Origin: Acorus gramineus
Lineage: Eukaryota > Streptophyta > Magnoliopsida > Acorales > Acoraceae
Direction: 5' to 3'
Assembly: GCA_030737835.1 (NCBI GenBank)
Contig: CM060849.1
Span: forward strand, 4,340,001-4,404,000
Length of the DNA: 64,000 nt
Made by a program: the position numbers and the translations under genes. Numbering within the stretch: position 1 is the first letter of the stretch; each line of letters starts with the position of its first letter. A model generated the notes under the pieces. That model was not told the DNA's origin. It saw only the letters and a program-made list of their open reading frames with translations, and made no database searches. Positions 45,339-57,766 of the stretch are shown piece after piece.

Positions 45339-45787
45339 TTCCTGAAGGTGTCCCAATTTAAGGGAATCCTCTATTTCGACGTTCGTGGCAAGCTGAGTCG
45401 GCCTTCATCGGACCTGTTTACGTCCTTGAGTGGATTGGGGAGGTGGCTTGTCATGTAGCCTTTCCCCCACAGCTGCCTCATGCCCACAATGTCGTCCTTG
45501 TCTTATAGATGAGGCGTTATGTCCACGATCCTACTCATGTCATTCTGTTCGACCGCCTCATCCACGAGCTGGATTTGTCGTTCATGGAGCAGTGGATCGA
45601 GATCATAGACCAACATGAGAAGAGGCTCCACGCCAAGACCGTTCCTTTAATTAAAGTGTGTCGATAGCACCAGACTGGTGCATAGACCACTTTCGAGCAA
45701 AAGGTCAATGTGTGATACTGGCTATGTTTGGTCTTCCCTTTGGGTTTCCTTAAATTTTGAGGACTAAATTTCTTAAGGGGGGGAGAA
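45339..45787 (+). pseudogene. pol: Pol tail and polypurine tract of an A-type element
   Basis: Starts inside the integrase tail (FLKVSP) at the edge of element B. Recognisable but decayed: LSR.SFIGPVYVLEWIGEVA-like stretch, PQLPHAHNVVLV, RRYVHDPTHVI, LDLSFMEQWIEI and KRLHAKTVPLIKV, with several stops including TAG for CAG at the Q of the VSQLRRY motif (about 45508). A degenerate chromodomain end is followed by GGACTAAATTTCTTAAGG and a polypurine tract at 45775-45787. Older than B. Confidence 0.85.
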
Positions 45788-48204
45788 TGTTATGCCTGTG
45801 TCATTCAGAGTCTTATTTTTTGACCGGAGTCGCTAAAATTTTGGCTTTTAGCTACCTACGGGAGTTGAAGTGCTCTGATTGAAAATTTGGCTACATAATT
45901 TTTCTCCTAGAAGTTATGCATTTTCGATTGGGTATTTTGATTTAATTTTGTTAATATCCAAGATGAAGAGGTTTAAATACGATTTTATCATGAGATGTTC
46001 AGTTTTTAGTTAGATTTCATACAAAAATAGAATTAGATCAACTGGATTCATGTAGTAAAAGTTATGGGTATTTTTCCAAGTATACCCCGGGGATGAGAAA
46101 ATTCTAGCAGCAGCCCTGTTCAATGTTTAGCTCACATTTCGGAATACCGGAAGGGATTATTTGATCTTGGCATAAACATGAAAGTTGTAGATAAGCTTCT
46201 TGGATTTCCAAAGGATTTTGAATTGTGCAATTCGGAGCTATATCGTGGACGTTATGGCTGTTCTAGTGAAGCCCGTCCAGAATTTCTGGTCAGGGACGAT
46301 TTGGTCTTGTCAACCCCCCACCAACTCACTTTAATCCCATTTAAAGCCCCCTTTGTTGTGGAATATCTCTCTCTCTTTCTCTCCCTCTCAAAACCATCGG
46401 AGCCCTCTTTGGCTCTTCTTTTCTTTTGCTTTCCCTTTTGTTGGTTGAAGCAGAAGTAGATGGAGAAGAAGAAGAAGGTGTGCTTGGAAGAGGTAGTGCA
46501 AGAAGAAGAAGATCATGGTGTGTGTGTGCTTATGTTGTTGTTGTTGATGTTTCTCCTCCCTCTCCTCCTCCTCTAGCTGATCCCCTGTTTTTCCCTCCCC
46601 TTTTGGTCCAGCCATGTAGAATGTGTGCTGTGAAGGAGATGGTGGTGATGGTGGTGAATGGTGGTGGCTTTGTGTTGTAGTAAGACAGTTTTATGTCTTG
46701 TGAAGATCCTTGTGAATCAGGTACCTAGAGGCATATTTTGAGTCTTGTGTAACCATATAATATGATCATCTATGTGTCTAGATGTTATATATGAAATTTG
46801 GGGTCATTATGATATCTATGTTGTAAGTTAGAACCTGTTTTGCATGGTCTGTCCAGATTCGCGTAGGAATTGACCTGCTTCTGGAAGTGATTTATTTCGG
46901 GCTTGTAGAGGCAAAATTAGGTTATAATGTCTTCATGAATTATGATCCCAGCATATCAGAGAATGTGTATGAGTTATTTAATAATATTTAGATATGTATT
47001 CGGTGCTGTGGAGATCAAATAGTAGGGCTGGTAGCAGCAGGTTTAACAGTTTTACTCGATTGTGTGTCATGGAGTTTTTATGCATGTTATGGAAACTATC
47101 AGGAGTTAGGGTCTTCATGAAGTAGACTTATATGTGTGTCAGGAGGTTTCATATTTTAATTGAGCATTATTGGTTCTGTTTTACAGCCTTCGTTGGCGGA
47201 ACTCGCGAATGAATGGGTCGTTAGGTGAGTGGTTCGATCCAACCCTTCGGGAAGTGTTCGATGCACGTAGTCGTGTATCGCGCATCCATGGTGCATCTTG
47301 GCACCAATATTATATTAGATATTGCATGCTAGGGCTGTATAGCTTGTATATTGCGTAGAACCCTCTATTCTACCATGTACTTGCCTATGTATGGTATTCA
47401 TTTAAGAATTATTGTGTTACATGCGCCCCTCTGGTTTGGGCTTGCTTTATGTGTGGTGTATGGATGTATAGAATATGGCATGCCTTAGGTAGTCTTGTAA
47501 GGCTACCGTTATATTAATTATATCTAGCATAATAAAGCTTGGGTTAATTTTTGGGTACAGGCCTAATGTTCCCTTGTTATAAAGATTTGGGGGCGTGGTG
47601 TAGTTGTTGCGCCCATCTTGTTGGGAGCAAAGCTATGACCTTCGTGAGATGATGAGGCTTCATCTCTCTCTCGCCCTCTCTCTTTGCAAGAACTGAGTAA
47701 GTAGATGTGGTTCCTGCTTAACTTAGGTTCGCTTGGGAATGCTGACATGCGCTTATTGGTGCGTGAGATCGCGCTTAACCCTTCCCTTTTAAGTTGGTGA
47801 TATCCAACGCATGTTAGATTATATATTGCATGCTTGCATGATTAATTTCCTTGTATGCATGTGTTGCCAGGTCATGCTTTGTTGTTTGTTGCATGATATG
47901 TTGTTTATGATGTGTATTCATGTTAGGTGGACCATATATATAACTACGATAGAAAACACCTATTATAAATTGCGCATGTTAGACTATTCGTGCCTACCTG
48001 TGCTAGGCGTGGGTATGACCCGTTGTCGGGTTGTACCTTAGTTAGTTAGAGCACAAACGATGTGATTGCCACCCTGCATCCGTGTGATGCACTTGTTGGA
48101 ATTCAGGAGAATTCGATGTTATACCGGTGTTTCGAACCGGTGGTTATGGTGTTTAAGCTAGGCCTACCCATGTTAGGCGAGTGTATGAACCGCCCATTGG
48201 GTTA
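45788..48204 (+). mobile_element. A-type LTR (A'), interrupted by element D
   Basis: Starts TGTTATGCCTG and resembles the element A LTR for about 120 bp, then differs up to about 46400 and again in much of 46700-47150; from 47180 on it matches the A-type U5. It is cut at 48204 by element D; the rest lies beyond the window. It has an exon-like segment at 47187-47224 (38 nt, TTTTACAG before and GTGAGTGG after). Confidence 0.85.
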
Positions 48205-50968
48205 TGTCACGCCCCAGGGCGGCCGTCCCCGGGACGCGGCAAATGGTATATATGATATCAGCGGTCTATACAGGAGGTCAATAACATGCCCTAAACAACA
48301 TCAAAATGACAACAATGAGGCTGACATGATATATACACAAATAGCGGAAGCTAAAAGACTGAATCTGTAAATCAAAAACATATTACAGACTCGATACATA
48401 ATCAACTGTCCTGTGAGAGCCAACATATACAACGACATCCAAATATAATACAAACATGTGCCCAAGCACAGAATACAATACATACAATCAAAGGGGGGGG
48501 GATGCTGAATGGCCTCTCGCAAGCAGAATGTGGCGCTGCTCCGCTACTGCTGACATGCCTCAGGGAGCTCCTCCTTCAGATCCGACTCGGAGATCACTGA
48601 AGAAAAATATATGCGAGGGGTGAGCCACACGCTCAGTGAATAGCACAACCCATGCATCACAATTCATATTAACCTCAAATCATTCATAGCCTCTAAGTGG
48701 CAACAACTACACAAACCAGTGGGTCGCTCATCGCCAACCCACTACACCCTCACCCTCAAACTGGTGACATGGTCTTTTGGGACTGACTAGGCTGTTGATC
48801 ACCCTTGGTCCACCGATAGCCTCTCCTCCACACCGTAGCTCGCCTGGTCTACTCCCACATTCAGCACAGTCCGAAACCAAATCAGGAGGTGCCTACTGAT
48901 GGGAGCCCTCTGTCAGGACGGCCTGTCTAACGCTGAGGAGTCCCTACACGGATCCAACGAAGGGAAGAGAAACAGCCTACCCACACGGATACGATCCACT
49001 TGGATCCGCCGACACCGATTGCAACTCTACTAATGTCATGAATTCTTCAGAATTCCTCCAGGGCGCATAACTAAGATGCGGGGAAGCCTATATTATGACC
49101 AAGAGGTTATAATATTCACTAAGCATGCTAATTATCAATAACTCGCATTTGATTTAAATAAATTAAACTAAATGGGACACATGCGTAGGTCGAGGCTCTC
49201 CTAGCATGAAAACATAGTATCAGGATGCATGGGCCTTTATACATATCATAAGGGCAGGTATCCCTAACATACAGGGTCTAGGGTGGCATGGATACTACAT
49301 AATAATCATGCATGCATAGTTATACTTAATACAAGTTAATATGCAACTATGGTGCCCCAGGGGAGGGCAATACACTCCTAAGTGTATAAAACGCCTCCCT
49401 ACTGGGTTGGATTGTCCCACTCACCAATACCCGGGTCGTCGCGTGACCGTCCGTCAAGATCTGCAAGACAGGGTATTCAATACGGTGAGTAAAATACACA
49501 AATACATACAAAAATACGCTAAAAATACCCAACACCCGGACAAGCGTACATACGGCCCGCACGCACGCGAGCCCGAGTGCCCCGACTCACTCCCGCACCC
49601 CCGGGCAGCCATGCGCACGGCCACCCGCACGCGCACGCATGGGTGCGCACGCACGCACGCCTGAGCCCCGGACGCACTGCCGCGCGCCAGCCCGCGCGCC
49701 CAGACGTGATGCCGAGCCCCCTGCCCGCACGCCCAGACACGTTGCACACTCGAGCGCAAACCCGCGCTTGCCCGCGCGCACCTCGCGTCCAGCCCCGGGT
49801 GCACCCGCGCGCACTGCGCCCCAGCGCAGCACCTCGCGCGCACACCCGCATGCACTGCGCCCCAGCGCAGTACCCCGCGCGCACCCCACACGCACGCCCG
49901 CTCGCCTCCCCCTCCCCCACCGTACGCACTGCTCCCCTGCGAGCTCTCCGCGCGCACGCCCGCGCACTGCCCCCAGCGCGCTCAACAGCTCGCACCCAGC
50001 TCGCCCGACAGCACACCTACCCTGCCTGCGCTCACAGGCTCGTGCGCACGCGCAGGGATGATCCCGTACGCACGCCCGAGCCGCCCCAAACCTCCAACAG
50101 CCCCCAACAGCCCCCTCCAACTCCCCAACAGCCATGCATACCCAAAAACACCTCCTAATCAAGCATCTACACAAGAAAAGGAAGGAAAGAAAGCTCACCC
50201 AAGGGGAGGAAGGGAAGGGGAGGAGATCGGGTGCTCTTCGCGCACCGATTTGCCACCTCCAAGACCACCACCACCAAGATCTCCACTCAGCCCTAGCAAG
50301 GCTGAAAACTGAGGAGAAAAGGGACCATGAGAGGGGGGTCACACATGAGGGAAATCGAAAATGAAACCATGGAAAGATAGATCGGGTCCTCACCTATCTT
50401 TTCTCCTTCAATGGCTTCTTCTTTTGAACTCTCTAACTAGGTCATAAAGGGGAAATAAAGAGAGGAGATGTGAGAGCTTGAGAGAGAAGATGAATAGGAG
50501 GGGCACTAGTTGTAGTCGTGGACATTAAGTCACCACACACACACACCTCACACACTCACCACTTACACTTAGCACTAATTAGGTTTAGCTAGGTTTAGGT
50601 TAGGTTTAGGTGAGATTTGACCCTAGTCAACCCAACCACACTAAAAACCAAAACCATTTGACCAAGTCAAGGGTCAACTTTGACCAAGTCAAGTCTCCCA
50701 ATGACTTTTCGATTAGTCAAAACCCGGATACGATTCAGAACTGCAGAAATTCTGAAACGTTACCGGAATTCGATGAAATTTTTGTGAGTGGCTTGAAATG
50801 GCACCAGGACACATAATATGCAGTTAGATTTTCAATCGGAGTCCTCAAACTCATGATGATGGCTAAAAGTCCAAAATTTTAGCGGTTCCAATCGAAAAAA
50901 GAAAAGCTGAAAAACTGGCAGAATGGTCCAATGGTTACCAGAAGGATAAAAGTGACACATATATAACA
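48205..50968 (-). mobile_element. Element D 3' LTR
   Basis: TGTCACGCCCC to CATATATAACA, 2764 bp, no inverted-end module; GC-rich block 49560-50060. The polypurine tract (minus GGGGCGGAGAA) follows at 50969-50980. Confidence 0.94.
49425..49460 (-). other. Exon-like 36-nt segment, D LTR
   Basis: Minus strand GTCTTGCAG before and GTGAGTGG after; LDGRSRDDPGI. The acceptor TTTTCTTCAG opens at 48596 a frame SESDLKEELPEACQQ to the TAG complement 48544-48546. Confidence 0.5.
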
Positions 50969-51016
50969 TTCTCCGCCCCTTAGGAAATTTTGTCCTCAAA
51001 ATAAATACAAGAACAT

Positions 51017-53231
51017 CTAAGAAGGGAAAAGATGCGGATACGCGTCACGCATGGCGTCCTCGAGCTCCCAAGTGGCCTCGGCACCGGAACGGTGCTGCCA
51101 TCGCACCTTGACCAGCTGGATGGTCTTGGTCCGGAGCCTCTTCTCGCGACGGTCCAGGATCTCGATCGGCTGCTCGACGAATGACAAGTCCAGCTCGAAG
51201 ACGAGCGGCTCGAACGGGATGACGTGAGCAGGATCGTGGACGCACCCCCTCAGCTGCGAGACATGGAAGACGTCATGGGCCTGAGCCAACTGTGGGGGCA
51301 GAGCTATGCGATAGGCCACTTCCCCAACTCGCTCGAGGATGAGGAACGGCCCAATGAAACGCGGACTCAGCTTGCCCCGCACACCAAAACGGAAGATGCC
51401 CTTCATCGGGGACACCTTCAGGAAGACATGGTCACCAACCTCGAAGACGAGCTCACGGCGACAATGATCGGCGTAGCTCTTCTAACGACTCTGAGCGACT
51501 CGGATACGCTCGCGAATCGTCTTGACCATCTCTGAGGTCTGGTGGATGATCTCTGGTCCCTCCAACTGGCGCTCTCCGACCTCGTCCCAACACAAGGGGG
51601 ACCTGCAGCTGCGGCCATAGAGCGCCTCGTATGGAGCCATCCTGATACTCGAGCGGTAGCTGTTATTGTAGGCAAACTCCACCAACGGCCAACTGCCCCC
51701 AAAGTCGAGAACGCAAGCTCGCAGCATGTCCTCCACGGTCTAAATCGTCCTCTCCGACTGGCAGTCCGTCTGTGGATGAAACGCTATACTGAAGTGGAGG
51801 TTCGTACCAAGGGCGTGCTGGAGGCTACGCCAGAACCTCGAAGTAAATCGCGCGTCTCGATCAGAAATGATGCTGACGGGAGTGCCATGGAGACGAACAA
51901 TCTCGAAGACAAACAACTGCGCCAGGGTGTCCAGAGAATCGGTGAGTCGGATGGGGAGGAAATGAGCGGACTTCGTCAGTCGGTCGTCGATTACCCAGAT
52001 GGCATCGCGACCCGAACGTGACCTCGGCAAACCCGAAACGAAGTCCATGGTGATCTGCTCCCACTTCCACTGAGGGATCTCAATGGACTGCAGCTTCCCC
52101 GTAGGACGCTGATGCTCCGACTTCACCTGCTGGCATACCAAGCAACGGGCAACGAAACGGGCAATATCCGTCTTCATCCCGCACCACCAGTAGCCACGAC
52201 GAAGGCCCCTGTACATCTTCGTGCCACCAGGATGCACTGTGTACCTCGAACGATGGGCCTCGTCCAAGATCTTCTGCTTCAGCTCTGCGTCGTCAGGAAT
52301 GCATACTCGGCCTCTGAACCGCAGGATCCCGTCCTCGCGAATCTGGTAGTCCGGACGCTCACCCCGGGCGACGCCTTCAGAGAGGACTAGAAAGTGAGGA
52401 TCCTGCCCCTGAGCCGTGCGGATCTCGTCGAGAAGAACGGGCTGCACCACTAGCCTGGCCAAAAAGCCACCCACAGGAGTCTCTCGAACGCTGATCCAAC
52501 AAGCGGCCTCCTCCAGAAGCCTCCAACGACGTACAACCATGTGGGCGGCCATGCCCAAGGGCTGCCTGCTGAGAGCATCCGCCACGACATTCGCCTTACC
52601 AGGATGGTAAGCGATGTCACAATCATAGTCCTTCAGGAACTCGACCCAACGTCTCTGACGCATGTTGAGCTCCGGCTGGGACTGCAAATATGTCAAGCTC
52701 TTATGATCAGTAAAGAGCTCGAACTCCTCGCCATAGAGGTAATGCCTCCACATCTTCAGCGCAAAGATGATCGCTGCCAACTCAAGGTCGTGGGTGGGAT
52801 AATTCTGCTCATGGGGCTTCAACTGACGCGACGCGTAAGCCACAACCTTACCGTGCTGCATCAGGACGCAACCCACACCCAACCGCGATGCATCAGAGTA
52901 AACTGCGAACCCACCACTCCCAGACAAAAGAGTAAGAACTAGCCTTGAGGTGAGCCTTCGCTTCAACTCCTGGAAGCTCTCCTCGCAAGACGGGGACCAC
53001 TCGAACCGGACATCCTTTCGAGTGAGGCGGGTAAGAGGTACATCTATCTTCGAGAAACCCTCGACAAACCTCCTGTAATAACCCGCCAAGCCCAGGAAGC
53101 TCCGAATCTCTGTGGGGTTCGACGGTCGATGCCAATTCGACACGGCGAGCGTCTTGTCCGGGTCCACAGATATGTCCTCGCCGGAAATCACGTGGCCCAG
53201 AAAGGCCATACGCTCCAACCAAAACTCGCAC
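51017..53231 (-). pseudogene. pol: Element D pol: RT thumb, RNase H, integrase, chromodomain
   Basis: Minus strand. The pol part begins abruptly at [15 protein letters not shown] (53231), so palm and fingers with FIDD are absent. A 492-codon frame (53218-51740) carries [26 protein letters not shown], the HHCC finger with [19 protein letters not shown] and ISDRDARF; it stops at TAG 51740-51742 just after [10 protein letters not shown], where E has CAG. Further right-to-left: a four-codon in-frame loss in GSWERHLPLVEF, a TAG at 51482-51484, then the FHVSQLR and chromodomain tail to 51017. RNase H and most of integrase look sound; RT cannot work. Confidence 0.9.
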
Positions 53232-53441
53232 TTAATCCACCATCAATTTGATGCTTCTAAGGTATTCCTTGACTGGGAAAAGAAACCTTGGGAGGGCACC
53301 ATGAGGTCCCGATATAGGATATCCCGACAGCCAAACAAGGAACACGAAGTACCCTAGCCCGGGTCTCAACACTGACCTCGCAAGGCCCCTTAATCCAGAG
53401 AAGGAAGACTAGAAGAAGACATCACCCTTAATGAACACTAC
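53232..53441 (-). other. Noncoding block replacing RT in element D
   Basis: Joins the protease remnant to the RT thumb. It contains an inverted-end-type module core (53273-53394) and a flank (TTAATCCAGAG and GATGTCTTCTTC on the minus strand) that recurs at the same place in element C (59656-59880). Confidence 0.85.
53273..53394. repeat. LTR-module core inside element D
   Basis: AACCTTGGGAGGGC...CAAGGCCCCTTAATCC, the same core as the LTR modules without the AT-rich tips. Confidence 0.75.
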
Positions 53442-54186
53442 TAACTCTACTGGAAACTCATGCTCCGCAATCACCACGGTACACCCTCGGTACGCAGAAC
53501 GGAGGAGAATACGGTCTCCGACAGGCAATGATATCTCCAGCGTAACATCAAGAGGGGCGGACGCCACGCCCATCCGTCTCGCAAAGGCGGGAGACACGAA
53601 CGAGTGCGTGGCTCCGGAATCAAATAACACACATATATATAGGGAGCTGGGAAATCAAAACAATACCTCGGACCATGATACCCGAATTCTGCGTCTCCTC
53701 GGCCGTAAGTGCTGCAACTCTGCCCTGGACGAACTGCGGCTGAGGAGCAGGGGCATGCCTCGCAGGCTGCACTGGCTGCCTCCTTTGGTCAACACGGCCA
53801 CCCTGTGGCTGCTGCTGCTGACGTTGAGGCTGCTGCTGCTGCTGCTGGAGCTGAGGCTGCTGCTACAGCTGCTGCTGCTGGTACAGTTGCTGCTGCTGCT
53901 GCGGAGGCAGCACACGAGGTCGGCCAGCATCAGGGCAATTATACAAAATATGCCCGATGCACTGACAGTGGTAACAGCGCCGCGTCTCCGGTCGCCTGGA
54001 CTGGACTGGTACTGCTGCAATGGGTGCTGGACCTCGCACTGGCACCACATCAACTGGAATAGCGGCAGCCGCTGACTGATCAAAGCGGGGCCGCTTCCTC
54101 CTGCGCTGTCCCTGGTCCTGGCTCCTGGGAGGTCTCTGGTCTACAGAAGGGGTTGGAACCCCCATGGAGGCCCCGAGGTCTCGCTC
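53442..54186 (-). pseudogene. gag: Element D protease and gag C-terminus
   Basis: Minus strand. Gag from the insertion point of C: Pro-rich linker, RKRPRFDQS, knuckle CYHCQCIGHILYNC, Gln-rich tract with TAG at 53864-53866 (CAG in sisters), then protease [21 protein letters not shown] (catalytic DSGA kept), GDRILLRSAYRGCTV and HEFPVEL, at which the noncoding block begins. The [10 protein letters not shown] half of the protease is lost, so no active enzyme. Confidence 0.88.
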
Positions 54187-55959
54187 TGTTATATATGTGT
54201 CACTTTTAACCTGCTGGTAACCGTTGGAGCGTTCTGGCAATTTTTTTATTTTTTTTCAGTTTTTGATCGGAACCGCTTATTTCTGAACTGTTAGCTATCG
54301 TCCTGAGTTAGAGGACTCCGATTGGAAATCTAACTGCATATTTGGTGTCCTGGTGCCATTTTAGGCCTCTCACGAAAATTTCATCGAATTCCGGCAACGT
54401 TTCTGAAATTTTGCAGTTTCGGGGTGTATCTAGGTTTTTAAGTCGCTCGCTATATATAGGTGTGATCTAATTTCGAAATCACTATTCATCATCCCTACCA
54501 AGTGATTTCTCTCTCTCCTCTTCTCTCCTTTTCTCACTTTTGAGCCCCTTAGACCCCTCAAACCCAAAAACCTAAAGCATAGGAAGTGTAGATCGGGTCC
54601 CGATCTACACCCCGGTGCTTTCAAATCCCGATTCCGGTGAGATTAGCCCCTCCGTCCCCCCTCTCTTCTCCTCTGTTTTGGACCATTTCGAGGGCCAAGA
54701 TAGATCCGGGTGGTGGAAGCCCTTGGGGAAAGGTTTCGGTGCGCGGAGAGCAACCGGACTTCCCTTCTTCCCCTCGGTAAGCCCTCTTTCCCCTCTTTTA
54801 TTGCATAGATGCTTGTTAGGAGGTCGGATTTGGGGTTGGGAGGCGGTGGGCGGCGGTGGGTGGCCGTCGGAGGGCTGTGGTGGTGGTCGGAGGCCTTGGG
54901 GTGGTCGGTGTTGGTGGTAGAGGAGCTCGGGTAGGGAGCTAGGCTGTCCAGGCAGGGTTTGGGCAGCCCCGGGAGGTTTGGCAGCAGGCGCAGCAGGTGG
55001 GCGCACCAGGTGGCCGGGTGCGCGGGTGCGTGCGCGCAGGCGTGCGCGCGGCGTGCGCTCGGGTGGTGCTGCAGGCGTGCTGAGGGCGTGCAGGGTAGAC
55101 TGGCAGGGCTAGCTTGGGTAGGATGGCTGGGCTGTGCGCGCGGGCAGGCCGGGCTGGCAGGCTGGGCGCGCAGGCGAGCAGGGCAGGAGGTGCTCGGGCA
55201 TCAGGCGAGCAGTGCTGGGCGTGCAGGCGAACGGTGCTCGGGCCACTCGACGACGCGTGCAGGCAGGCAACGCGGGCAACAGCGTGGGCATGCTGCCAGG
55301 CGCGCTGGGTGCGTGCTGCCAGGCGCGCTGGGCGCGTGTTGCCCCTGAGTGCGCGTGGGCGCTGGGTGAGGGTCCCGGGTGCTGGGCGCTGAGCGCTGGG
55401 GGCTGGTCGCAGATACCGGGTGTGCTGGGCGGGGGTGCTGAGCGCTGAGCGCAGGGGCGCTGGGCACTGGGCACCGCAGTGGTGTATGCGCGCGGGGGGC
55501 TGGGTTGAGGCGCAGTCGTGCGCGCGGTGAGGAGGGTAGAGACAAGTGGTGCGCGCGGGGTGCGCGCGGAGCGAGGTGGTGCGCGCGGGGTGCGCGCGGG
55601 GTGAGGTGGTGCGCGCGGGGTGCGTGCGGGGCGAGGCGCTGCGCGCGGGGCGTGCGGGGTACTCGCGGGCCAGCGCGAGGCGTGCGGGGTGTGCACGGGC
55701 GGCTGCGCTGGGGCGCAGGGGGCGCGCGGTGCACCCGGGAGGTTCGGCGGTGCGCGGGGTGCGTTGGCTGAGGCGTGGCGGTGCACCCGGGTGGTCGGGC
55801 GGCCGTGCGGGTGGTTGCCGGGGTGCTCGGGCTAGCGTGCGTGCGGGTCGTATGCACGTTTGCCCGAGTGTTGGATGTTTGTTTGTGGGTTTTGTGAATT
55901 TTGATGTCTTTGGTAGTAGTTGTGGATTTTAACTCACCATATAAATGTCTGTCTTGCAG

Positions 55960-55995
55960 ATCCTGACGGGCGGTCGCGCGACGACCCGAACTTCG
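55960..55995 (+). other. Exon-like 36-nt segment, C 5' LTR
   Basis: GTCTTGCAG before and GTGAGTGG after; PDGRSRDDPNF. The acceptor at 57241 opens VTEPELEPEQQ to TAG 57304-57306. Confidence 0.5.
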
Positions 55996-56300
55996 GTGAG
56001 TGGGACAATCCAACCCAGTAGAGAGGGGTCATACGCATTTGGGCGTATACCGACCTCTCCTGGGGCACCATGGATGTATATTAACCAGCAGTAATATGTA
56101 ATCCATGCTTGCATGATTTAAATGTAGAATGCATGCTACCCTAGTCTTTGTATGTTAGGGACTTGCACCCTTAGGATAGGTGTAAGAGCCATGCACCATG
56201 CCCCATGTTTTCATGATAGGAAACCTCGGCCTATGCATGCGTCCTACTAGTTTATTTATTAAATTAAATGCTAGTGTATGTTAAATCGCATGCCTTAGAT

Positions 56301-56437
56301 AATATTATAGGGAGGAGCCTTGCGAGGTCAACATTGAGACCCGTGTTAGGGTACTCCGTGTTCCTTGTTTGGTTGTCGGGATGTCCTGTATCGGGACCTC
56401 ATGCTGCCCTCCCAAGGTTTCTAGTCCCATTAATATT
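56301..56437. repeat. Inverted-end module 1, C 5' LTR
   Basis: AATATTATAGGGA to TCCCATTAATATTA. Confidence 0.7.
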
Positions 56438-56482
56438 ATAAGTAATGTTATATAACTGGTATGATTATTAGCATATTTAGTG

Positions 56483-56621
56483 AATATTATAGGGGAGGGG
56501 CCTTGCGAGGACAGCGGTGAGACCCGGGTTAGGGTACTCCGTGTTCCTTGTTTGGTTGTCAGGGTATCCTATATCGGGAACTCACGCCGCCCTCCCGAGT
56601 TTCTTTCCCCCAATGATATTA
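56483..56621. repeat. Inverted-end module 2, C 5' LTR
   Basis: AATATTATAGGGG to CCCCCAATGATATTA. Confidence 0.7.
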
Positions 56622-57652
56622 CAACCTTGCTTTTATTGTACGTGTTCCCCGCATCTTGGTTATGCGCCCTGGAGGAACTCTGAAGAGTTCATGACATTAG
56701 AGTTGTAGAGATGTGTTGTCGGCGGATCCGAGTGGATCATATGCGTATGGATGGGCTGTTCTGTTTCCCTTCGTTGGATCCGTGTAGAGACTGCCCCAGC
56801 GTGATAAGGTCGTCCCTTTCGAGGGCTCCCATCAGTAGGCGCCTCCCGATATTTGTGACGGACTGCGCTGAAGTTATGGGTGAAGGCCAGCGGCCTACGG
56901 AGTGGAGGAGAGACTATCGGTGGACCAAGGGTGACCAACAGCCTAGTCAGTCCCAATATCCTATGTCACCCGTGGTAGGGTGAGGGTGAGGGTGTAGTGG
57001 GTTGGCGATGAGCGACCTACTGGATTTGTGATTGGATGATTATCAGTCCCAATAGCCTATGTCACCCATTGATGGGTGAGGGTGAGGGTGTGGTGGTTCG
57101 GCGAGGTACGAACCACTGGATTATGTTGTTATGTCTTAGAGGATGGATAAATAATGGAATTGTGGTAAATATTGTCTGTGATGCATGGGTTGTGCTGTTC
57201 ACTGAGCGTGTGGCTCACCCCTCGCATATGTTTTTCCCCAGTGGTCACTGAGCCTGAGCTAGAGCCGGAGCAGCAGTTGGAGCTTTCCGAGGGATTCCTT
57301 CAGTAGCGGAGTAGCGCCACGTTCCGCGAGTACCAGAGGTTATCATCATCCCTTCTTGACTGTATGTATTTTATTTCCGTGCTTGGCACGCGTCTGTATA
57401 TATTCAGTTGTTATTTGTATATATTGGCTCTCACAGGACAGATGATTGTGTATCGAGTCTGTAGAATGTTTATTTACAGATTCAGTCTTTTGCTTCCGCA
57501 TTTGGTGTATATATCATGTCAGCCCCTTTGTTGTCTGTGTGTCATTCTGGTTGTTTGTGTATGATATATTATTGACCTCCTGTGTAGATTCTGATATTTT
57601 ATATACACTTGCCGCGTCCCGGGGACGGCCGCCCTGGGGCGTGACAAAAAGT

Positions 57653-57664
57653 TGGTATCAGAGC
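57653..57664 (+). other. Primer-binding site of element C
   Basis: TGGTATCAGAGC, six bases after the LTR end. Confidence 0.95.
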
Positions 57665-57766
57665 CTGGTCCTGTCAGAGCCAATGGTCCTCTTTTCGTAG
57701 AGATGAGTCCTAGGATTTCTATATGAGTATTCTGATCCTAGTGTCTGGTTTTCTTAGGGTGCTGAT

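Larger units (their letters stand above)
54187..57646 (+). mobile_element. Element C 5' LTR
   Basis: TGTTATATATG to GGGCGTGACA, 3460 bp. TATA 54450-54459, hairpin 54586-54610, donor-like site at 54777, GC-rich block 55000-55850, two modules. Confidence 0.96.
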
